NCBI GenBank assembly: GCA_037074765.1
Contig: JBAMDO010000066.1
Span: 1-64,000 of the forward strand
Source: Mansonella perstans
Taxonomy: Eukaryota; Nematoda; Chromadorea; Rhabditida; Onchocercidae
Length of the DNA: 64,000 nt
Direction of reading: 5' to 3'
The translations under genes and the position numbers were made by a program. Below are positions 46,207 to 57,200 of the stretch, in pieces (the first letter of the stretch is position 1; every line of letters starts with the position of its first letter). The notes under the pieces are model-generated. The model did no database searches. It was not told the DNA's origin and was given only the letters and a program-made list of their open reading frames with translations.

Positions 46207-47957
46207 ATTTTAATTAACTATCTCTGGCGACAGCAACCAACAGACTGGTGACAATAACGGACTTGAAAATGTTAAAACACATCCCTATTTAGAACCTAAA
46301 ATTAGTTTTTTTCGCATTTGTCTTGCGATTTTTACAGGAAGTAAGCAGCATATTTTTCTGATAAAAATGTGAAATTTTAAAAAATTTCCAGACTTTCTCA
46401 ATAAGTGTTGAGGAAATTTTTGAACTTTTCCAACATTTCTATCATGATGTTTAGAGTTAATGACATTGATATCAGAAGAGCCAGCCATTCATAGCATCAA
46501 CATGTTAGACATGGAAAACTTTTGGAACATTGGAAGATTGAATTATCACTTAACAAAAATAAATATCTTTAAGATAGCTTCTAAGCAATTGTTTCTGAAT
46601 TGAAAAATGTAATTATGAAAAAGACTTGTCAATAATTGAGACCGAAAAATGAAGATAAATTTGTTTCTTTTAAAAAATATTTCCTAGGATGAACGAACCA
46701 CCAGCAAATTCCTGTCAAAAAGAATCAACATTTGCTTTAATTGCAACTGATCGATAATTAGCGCATGCTATGTAATGGATATTAAGCATATTTATTTATT
46801 GCATTTCACAAATTTATCAAACTATTATAAAACGAAAAAGCAAAAAAAAAAATTAAGATATGTGATAATGATCAATCAATATTTGGCAGAATACAAACTA
46901 TACTCTGGCATGCAGTGCTGCATGTGATTATGAATTTTCAACAATTCTATTTTGTCACCATCAATGTCATTTATACTCCTTCCGTTCTTTCATATTTGCA
47001 GCCAACAGTTGAAATTAATTAATTTCAATTTAGCAAACAAAAAAAGAAGAAAACGAACGAAATATATAATACGGACGAATAATTTTAACCATTATTGATC
47101 AAAAAATTGACATCTCAACAAAAGTATTTTACATTAAAAAATTTGAAGGATTGAAATGGAAGTAAAATTACTGTTCCAATTTCCTATACAATAGCTCAAT
47201 ACAGTTCATGCTGTAAATTTTAAAACTTTACAAATTTTAAGTTGTTTGGAAGAAAAGTTTTGAAAATTTCAATTTGAAACAAAAAAATTAAACATGTTAA
47301 AATTTTACTTTTTTTCCCTTTGCAAATATGAAAAGACTAATTTTTTTCTCAACGGATGTTAAAAACAGCATATAATTTTGTAAGAATTAAAATTTTGAGA
47401 ATCGAGAAATGAAGAAAAATAAGATAAAAAGAACTATTAAGTAATCAGGAATTCATTTAAATGCATTGGAAGTATGGCAAAAACAAAACAACAAAAACTG
47501 AAAATGATATGGAGGAAAAATGAGTAAAGAGAAAATAAGAAAAGCACAACGACAATTAGTTCTTAAATTCAAAAAATTCCAAAGTTTGGAAAGGAAATCT
47601 GACACATCAGTAGAAGCTATCTGTTCAATGTAAAAGAACCAACTTTAGAAATTAGATATTTTCTTGAAATCATTACTGTCAAACATTTATAATTTTAGAC
47701 ATCAGTATTAATCATGCAACATATTGATATTTGTATAATATTTCACGTATGACATATCATATCCATTATCATCATCCATAAAATAGAGAGCAATAACAAT
47801 TTTAGGTTTATGGCGTAATTTTTTCTTGCTATTCGAAATAAATCAAAACGAGAATTAAATTGAACTTAAATTAGATGAAGATAATATTCAATTGCATAGA
47901 TGATAGAACTTTTCCATAATATATGAAAAATTAGCAGCAATAATAATCACATTATAG

Positions 47958-48234
47958 CTAAACGTACCATTCCTTGAATTCTTTCTTCCTACCATTAGCT
48001 GATGATGGACAATTACCTTTCATCAAGTTATTTCCATTCGGTATCACAGCACCCTTGATCGGCTGGTAGCCGTCAAGCTGATTGACTCGATTATGAAAAA
48101 ATGGTCCAGCATTTTGCCTGGATGATTCGCGCATCAATGGTGGTGACAATTCGGCCGGTATCGGAGCGTAACCAGATTGTTTGCTGCTGCAAACCATTGG
48201 ATATTGGTCCGTTGGTGGACCGGTTTGCCTGCAT
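47958..48234 (-). CDS. nrx-1: Neurexin cytoplasmic tail, last exon
   Basis: The exon begins with one base that completes an Arg codon and encodes about 91 residues of cytoplasmic tail, ending K-K-E-F-K-E-W-Y-V before the stop. The final E-W-Y-V is a class II PDZ ligand, the kind that binds CASK/LIN-2 in the neurexin family. The tail also has N-Q-L-D-G-Y-Q-P-I-K-G. It is longer than vertebrate tails (about 55 residues) and Pro/Ser/Gln-rich near the membrane. Confidence 0.88.
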
Positions 48235-51200
48235 CTGTAACAAAAGATCAACTCCTTTATCAAATTTTCCACTCTTTTTGAATTAATTAAAAGGTAATGC
48301 TTTGATCATTTCACACTCAATTCGAGTAAAATGGCAACATTCTTCTATCAAAATTTTGGCTCCACAGACTTGAGAAATGTTTGGCATTTAAGCGAAATAC
48401 ATTTTCTTTTACATTTAAATAAATTTTAAAATTACACTAAAAGTACACCAGATAGTGTCAAATTTTTTAAATATGGAATTTATCAAATATGAAGAAATTA
48501 AAAGTATGAAAACATGAAATTCATGGAATTTATTTAAATTCAGTCATTCAAAATTAAAAATTTTATTTATTGCTTTATCACCAAAAGTTTCAGAAAATTG
48601 CGAACACTAAAAATTCCAGTAATGATAAATAAAAATTTTAATAATTTCCGAAACTAAAAAATTTCATTCTGTAAGCACCAAAATTTTACATAATTTGTCA
48701 CCTAAAGTTGACCAAAACTTATTGAAATTTATTGCAGAAATCAGATCTTAGAAGTAATAAACGATGTAAATGATAAAAAAAAACGAAGCTCACCTAAAAA
48801 CACAAAAAACGACAATAGCGATGATAATGATCACAGATAATGATGCTATTGAAATCAGTGCCGTACGTGGGAAATCTGCTGGTGTAGCAGGAGCCTGAAG
48901 AGTTCAAAAGAGCATGAAAAGTTCGCTATGCAAAACTTGAATGTAACTTTAAAATCTAAATAAAAATTTTCAAAAAAATCAAGAACGGATTATACTTATT
49001 ACTTGTCATTTGAAAATTTTCACTTTCATGAGAAAAATGAAAAGATGAATTGATCAGAACAACGAACCTTAGCTGTATCTGTAATAAGTCCACCCATAGG
49101 AGTAGTTGGTCTCACTGCATAAATTGTATGGCTTTCTAATGTTGTGCGAATACGATGTCTAATGGTAGTTGATGATACGGTGGATATGGTAGTGAAAAGC
49201 ACTTGTTCAGGTTTATGTGGAAGAACGTTGCCTGTAATTTTTCATCATTTACAATTGATTAATTAAGGAATAACCAGTTACCAAATCCATAAACAACAAG
49301 GCCTTGAACTCTTCTAATTCACTTGATCATATCTATTTGCTAACCATTCAACACTGTTTTTTAAACAATAAACAACACTTTCTAACATAATTCAAAATTT
49401 GTTAGTGTATTCATTCATTTGTAATTATTCAATTAGAATGTGCCAAAAAGGAAAATAAATCATAACACAGACAGATAACAAACAAAACGATCAAAATGAT
49501 AAGAAATTAGAAATTGAATAACATTGCAGTCTTGCTAGAGAAACGAAAAAACAACGCTCAAAATTAAGAGTTGAAACCAAAAATTTCAATCAAAGAAAAA
49601 TTTCCAAGAGCAGGCAAGAGTTATTAAGAATCTCTATACTGTTATGAGTTTGGTAAAGCGCATACTTTCTACTGTTTAAACTTACCCCAATCTTTACTTT
49701 TTGGCATTTCTATTTCTTTCTTTCCCTTTTCTGCACTGTCACTTATTAACGGCGATTTAGTTGAAACATTCAGCAAAAAAGGTGCCATTTTTGGCGCGGC
49801 TGATGTTAAACTTTTATCGGTTTGAGGCTTTGCCTCGTCAGTTCGATGTGTTGTTGACTGTTGTGTATGTGAGGTGGCAAATGTCAATGGGTTGGTGTTG
49901 GTAACAATGGGAGGTATTGTCGTTGACTTTTCTTTCTGAATGCTGTCTATGATAATAGCTGGTGGTCCAGCAATATCGCTCCATAAATCTTCAAAATAAT
50001 TTCGATTAGGTTGATGAGAGACGGTGCTGGAAATTTGCATAATTTTGAGACTGGAAGAAAATGATAGTGCAATGGAAACTGGTGTAATACGAGGTGGCAG
50101 TAATGCAGGAAAAGTGCTGATTGCAGTAGCATTACGACAGTTTGAGTAAATAATTTTGTTTTTGGGATGATCATGGCCTTTCGGAGAGATACTAAGATGC
50201 TGATAACTTTGATTACTGTTAGGATACCGGGAATGTTTATGATTGTCGTCCAAATAGCTATGGTTGTGCTCAGGTATGCTATCAGGACGATAATGATACC
50301 CAGAATAATTACCAAAATAACAGCCATACCCATTCTGGCTTATGTTATTTTGAATTATCGGTGATAAAAGATGTTTCTTCATGGCTGGTGTAAGATTAAT
50401 GAATTTTCCGTATTTACCCTTTTTTGGCCTAAAACTTTTTTGCATTGTTAAAGTCTGAAAAATACCCGCCGTTGTGCTATCATTCTGATGGAAAATATTT
50501 GCAGTCATTGAAATTGTTACCAGTGACATTTTTTCTAGATTTTTTATGCCATCATTGTCATTATCGATATCAAGACGGAATAATGCCAGGGCCAACGTAT
50601 TTCGGGTCTATTTGTTTTAGGGACAGTGAATATGACATAATTTGAGCCATGCTTTCGCGAGAGATTAGAAGTTGTAGTGGTCAATGTGATGGTACCAGGA
50701 ATGGTAATTGTGCTGATATGTGCTATTGCAGTAGTGATGATCTAATAGCTGTAATGGTGGTGTGGTGATTGTGATTGAAAGAAACGTGTGAGTGCACTCA
50801 GTGAACTCACCGTTTATTGTAGCGTGGTATTTCTGTTCCTGAACCGAATGCTCAGATTGTTGCGGTTGTATTGTCGTAGTTTTAACTGGAATAACTGCTT
50901 TAGCTGTCGTTGCAGTAGCAAACGTTGTTTCAGATGTCGTCAACAGTGTTGTTGGTGATGATTTTGACTCGATACTTTTCACAGCTATTTGTGATACTGG
51001 CAAAATCGGAGTAATCAGGCCTAAAGGAAAGTGAAGTTGCGACATACTTAGTGGTTCAGTTTTAAAAATAAAGCAAATGTTTACTGATGATAAAAGTTTA
51101 TTGTTGATGATGATGGAAGTATGAAATTTTGCGAAGTTTACCTCTCTGATATTTGATGACAAAGTGATCCAACTTCTTTTTAGCAAGTTTTATTGTTAAC

Positions 51201-54200
51201 TTTACTTTAAGAAATAAATTATTACATTATTCATTTCTTTTCATTCGACCATTATAACAAACTTCGAATAACTTGCTTTTAATATTTCAACTGTTTCCTC
51301 TGAAGATCATTTTTTATTTCTTCCAAACACAGCAATTTATCTGATCCATCTGATTTATTCCTTCAAACTATTGTTTTCCTCCAACAATACGAAAAATATG
51401 AATGATTTATTCATAGAATATGCTTAAGTAATAATAGCAAAATCTTTCCACCTTTTATACAACTGTATTCAAGCTTGTCACTTCATCCTATGAATCTGAA
51501 AAGCTTATTTTGCTTCAGCTCTCCTACAAACAGTGTGTTGACAATTTCAATTTTAAGACCGAAGAACTGGATGCTTTTCTAAAGCGGTAGCTACCTGCCG
51601 GAGTTCGAAAGAATTAAAGCATTACTCGCGGAAGCTTCAGAATTCAGCAATAGAGGTTAATTCAAGTTGTAATTTTGTACTACGATTCCTTTATGACGTC
51701 CTTCATTGTTAGCTTAAATATTTCACCATCTTATCTTTTGCTTTTCTTGTAATTAAAAACAAAGCCAGAATCGAATGGAAGCGAATGATGATATAGTGTA
51801 CTTTGAACAATAACGTTAAACCCAGAGTTATCCAATTTGTTCGAATATCATATTGTTAAAAACAAAGTTGAATTTCCTATTAAAAATATTCCTTTTTTTA
51901 TACCGAATTAACATAGCTTATTATTTTTGAACCTTGTAGTCCGTGCTATAAATAAATAAGGCAAAGTGGTCTCTGATCATTCAAGAAAAAGTTAGGCCCG
52001 ATTATTCTAAAAAAATAAAACATATTTTTTTGTAGAGAGCCATATTTGGTTTTCGAATACATCAATTAGATGCAAATAACGTCCTTGTGATGGCAAATTT
52101 GGCATTCAGCGGAATCCCATTCAAGAAAACAATAATTGGCATCAAAAGGCTCATTATTTTTTGTCTTAGAATTATTCAACAAATCTAGAGTTCTGAATCC
52201 ATCTATTATAAAATAAAAAAAATTGGCGATACAAGAAATTCATTTCGTGCATCTAAAGCTGAAAAGTGACATGGAAAATGAATTTAGAACTGAAAAAGTG
52301 CGAAGCCGAGAAAAAATTAATTTCTTCTGGAAAATATGTGAAATTCTGCAATAACTCGTAGAATTTCATCTTGAAAATAATCAGAAGAGAAGGAATTTAG
52401 AAAGAAATGAAATGTTATTAAAAACTGATTATCAAAACCAAAAAAGACTGAACAGCGACAGGAAGAGTCTCCCTAAATGTTTTGTGGAAATTTTTTTTGA
52501 TGAAAGCATTAGTAATGCACTTCAGAAATGATTACTTTCAATGAAAGAAGAGAAGAAGGAAACGTGGAGTAATGAAAATCAGAATCTTACCCGTTAAATT
52601 ATTAAAAGCGCCTTTCTCAGCGGCAACTGAAATATTGACTTGTCTTTAAATAAATGCTATCGAATTTTTAATTTCAAATTCAAAAAAAGTCACATTTCCC
52701 ACCAAAATAATATTCGCTGAAAGAAAATAGGCAACCTATCCGACATATGAAAGTATATGAAAATTATATGCATTTAATGAAGTAATTCATAACCATTACA
52801 GTATTATATTGAATGAAATTTTGACGCAAAAAAAAATTCATAGAAAAATAAAATAAGAAGAGTGTAATTTGTGACGCAAGTTCGGGATGATTCATAATGA
52901 CAAGTGTGGACATTTGACGGGGACTAATGATTTCATTAATTTTTTTAATGCTTCATCATTAGGAACAATCACTTTAAAAGGTTGCTAAGAACTTCATTCG
53001 CAATGTGACGAAGGAAAAGGTATTCATAACTGCTTTTATATTCTATAATAAGCAGAAATTCAACGATAAATATCTGCATTGGATAAAAGTGCTAAATGAC
53101 AAATTTAATATAATTCTATTGACCTTTAGCAACTTTTTACACTTTTTTCTTCATAAGAATATTTTTAGATTTGTAAAAATTAAACAAATTTTTTGAAATT
53201 TCGAATTTTAAGTCGTAGATTGCAAAGCACTAACTTTCTGATTTAGACAGTTTCTTGTTCTAAAAATATAAAAGGACTTTAAAAAAAATTTCTTCTTTAA
53301 TACTAGAATTCTCATTTAATCCAAAATAATTGCCCTAAATCCTTTCACTCATTATCTCCAATCAACAACCTTTGTCCCTCTTTCGTTTTATTCCTTCTTA
53401 TTTGGAAATCTCTAGGATTAAATTATTTATGCTATAATCCTAAAAAATCGCTTGAACCTTTCATTCATTTTTCTTCAAAAAAAAAGAGTAATATTAATTA
53501 GCATGACATGTCAAAGGCAATTTGCTGGTCAAGAGCTGATAATATACGACACGGTGCAGTATACTTACTATAAGGTCAAGAATATTGTCACATCGAAGGT
53601 ATTACTTTAAACAAACTTACCAAAAAGCATTCTGTAAAAGTGATTTTAGCTAAATAAGAAAAATGAATTCACATAAAAAAGTTGAAAAGCTGCTTAAATG
53701 AATAAATTAGCTGTAGGCGCATTTTCGGGCTAATCAATGATAAAGAAAAGTATTTAGGACATAAAGAGAGTTGCTAGAAAAAACAAATCAAATAATTGTC
53801 CTATGGATCATAAAATTGTTGAAAAAGAAGAAAAAAACAAAAATTTTTCCTTTGAGTCGGAAAAATTATACTCGATGCGAGTTAAGATTTATTGATTGCA
53901 CTACTAAAGTATTGAGACAGCAGAACTAATATGAAATTACAATTAATATTTTTTGGTAGCGAAGTTTACTGAGAAGAATATAGAAAAATATTTTGAAAAT
54001 TTCCAAATTATTTTTTAAATGCAATTCAAAACAAAACAGTAACAAGTAATAGATCGAACTTGAGTTAAACCGATAAATTAAAAAACCATTTTTTTAATGA
54101 AATTCATTACTGAAATATTTTTGGATATGGCAGATTAGTAGGGCATTACATCATGATATTAACTAATTATTTCTTCAACTTTTAAATCGAAATGAACTTT

Positions 54201-57200
54201 CTGTTACTTGAAAAATGAAGTGCTTTCTGCAAAATGCAGATCACAATGATATTGTCAGTAAATTATAAAGCTGTACTGTATTGGTACAATAAGATAACTA
54301 GAAATACCCTAAATAATTATAAATTAAAATTTTAATTTCAACATATTTATAAATGCAGGAAAGGTTTACCAGTTCATCTAGAAAGTCCAGACTCTTTGGT
54401 ATATAAATTTAACAACTAAGACGTTACAATTATTTAATTATTTGTTTTTCATTTCAGTTACTCAACTATCGTATTTGAATGATCTTTGCATTTTTACTAA
54501 ATGATAAAAACACATTCCAGAATTTCTTTTGCAACAGGCTGCTTTTTGCGATAATTGCTTAATGATATCCATATCCATAAGAGATATGGCAGAGGCTGGT
54601 ACTACTTTTGAACATGTCCTGCATTAGTTATATGATTAAAAGCAGTCCTCATTAACTATTCAACATTTTATTCGTGTATCACGTCATTTTACACGTTCCA
54701 CTTCAACAAAAGATAGACATCTTTTCATATTACATCGGAATAATTTAAATTTTGGTGGGAATCAGACATCTTAAATATCCAACTGGGAATTCATCCTTTT
54801 CTACTTCCCCTTTCTTTTCAACAAAAATTTACAATCGCCATCTGTTATATACGAAAGATGGAAGGATCACTTTTTCCTAACCGTTTCAAAATCTCAATAT
54901 TTTGGCTTGCAGAAAATGGAAATCTTAATTTACAAAAATAAAAAGAAATATTTAAAAAAATCTTTTCAAAATTTCCACTCACATCTGATTAGATCTATTA
55001 ATTTGCATTTAAATACTTCAGTTTAAATAAGTAGCATTTTTTTCTTCTTTTTCTTTAAAAGAATTTTTTAAATTTCCGTAAAATAAAGTAAGAAGCGTTT
55101 GATGTAAACCAAAATGTAACAAATTAATCCAACCAACAGAAATAAATTTGTGACATATTCAGTTAGTTCAGATGAGTCTCGCGAAGTTTTGCCTTAATTG
55201 AATTTCAAATTATTACTTCGATAGGAAATTTAAACAATTTTAAATGAAATTATATGTGCTCAAAATATAACGAATAATAACTTACATAAAAATAATGGTA
55301 GCATTGATGACTCCAATTATTTGATTTACATAAAATTCCATTCCTTTATGGAAAATTATTCCAGAAGAAGGAATTCAGATTATAATCTAAGAAAATTAAG
55401 AAACGTCGAAGAAAAAACAAAAACAGAAAGGGAAGAATTTCCTGGCTTTAAATCACAATTTTTTTTTGTCTCATTAAAATTGATTGTGAGCATATCATAG
55501 ATGAGGAAAAGTTTTCCCTGAATTCCCGTAGGAAAAGAAAGCATATTGGAAAAAAGAGAAATGTGAAAGGCTAGCACAGTTCTTATGGACATTTGAAAAT
55601 GCTTCTAAATGAAGAAAAAATATATATACAATATATGGACAATTTTAAGTCAAAAAAGGCTCCCTACTTGATTATTGATTATTCCATTTCCACCCGTCTT
55701 CGTCGTATCTATAATATAGCTCAAACTAATAGAATAAGTCAGCATAATGCTAGAATAAATATGAAAACAACTATGAATCATTAATTACGCCCCCGCATTA
55801 ATTCGTTAACTGTATTTACCTGTGAAGTTATTTTCGCTTATTTTTTTCAGTTAGTAATTCAATTTAAGCTTCATTATATGTTTTTAAGCTTAATGTAATC
55901 ATACAAGGGTACAAAATTAAAATATGCTAAACTAAATGTTTTTAAAAATTGAAATTCCTTAGTGAACATAATTTTTGTGAATTATTTAAACAATCAATCA
56001 TTCCTTTTGATCCTAAACAACAACATAACTACTTGACCAACTTTCTTCTCTCATAAAAATAATTGCAAATGTAAAAATCGATTGTTTAATCATCAAAATT
56101 AATCTGTCCAATCCATCTTCAAATTATCTCCTGCAAAATTCTGACAGATAGCACAAAAGAAGATATACATGTACTTATAAAGTACTCCCTATGGATTCAG
56201 AGCCATATAAGTTTATTTAAATTTTAGTATTGTACAATTTAGATTTCAAAGTATGCATGTTAATTAAAAATAGAAAGATAATTACATTATTCTTCTTGTA
56301 TTCTTTATTAGATTTTGTTAAAATCTCTGTAGACTTTCTTTTTTTTCTCTAAGATTATCTTTTTTTATCAATCTTTTTTAGTAAAATTAAATTCAAAATG
56401 AATTTCACAAGTAATTAATTAAAATAAATAAAACATGCATAACTTTTTTCCGAAATATTATTCAATGAACGAAATGAAACAAAAAATAAAATGTTTCATA
56501 ACTGCAGTTAATTATTAGCACATTGATGGAAAAATCCTACAATGCTTCACGTTGCATGCAAGCAAATCCGAACGGTACATTCTGCATATAAAGAATGCGC
56601 TTTATGGAATTTCTTAAAATATACTCTCAAATAATTGTTTGCTAAAGCATAGTGGGAAATAAACATCTATGAGCAAAATGTCCTTAGATGCAAATTAAGA
56701 GCTGAAATAACAAATATCTCAGCAAATGGACAACGTCCAGCTGACATACTTACCAGTATGATCTGAATCGATGATCTGACACTTTTCTTGTTCTTCAAGT
56801 TCCACGCAACCAGAACCCTCTGCTTCAATAAGGCCTTCTTTAGCGGTTGCCTAAAAAAAAACTTTTTTGAAAAGTTCTGCATGAACGGATAGCGAAAGAG
56901 TGGTGAAAGATTAGAAATTTATGAGGACGGTGTGCTATTTTTGAATAAATGGAAAAATATGAATTGAACTTGATTGAAGAATTTTGATGATTATTTTATT
57001 GGTCAGCATGTGGATTTTTTCAGAGAAAATTGAAAAAAAAATTATAAGATAACTCTTTGCGAAATCATTCATTTTTGATGAGTGTCCAAGAGGAATTCAT
57101 TACCATTTATCATCATTAGCAATAGTTCTATAAAAAAACATATTTTTGTGCAAAGACTGCAAAGATGCAGCATCTAATTTTATTCCATTTTGATTTCTTT

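Larger units (their letters stand above)
43441..47957. other. Intergenic region between kettin and neurexin
   Basis: Both genes point left, so this 4.5-kb stretch holds the upstream side of kettin and the 3' end of the neurexin transcript. I see no convincing exon. It is very AT-rich and carries several simple or tandem repeats, listed separately. I cannot place a promoter. Confidence 0.55.

Noticed and set aside
49947..50364. Hydrophobic open frames overlapping the long neurexin exon in other frames (one antisense)
   Set aside because: Ile/Val-rich readings arise from the other frames of a His/Asn/Thr-rich coding exon; they have no start context or splice sites of their own.
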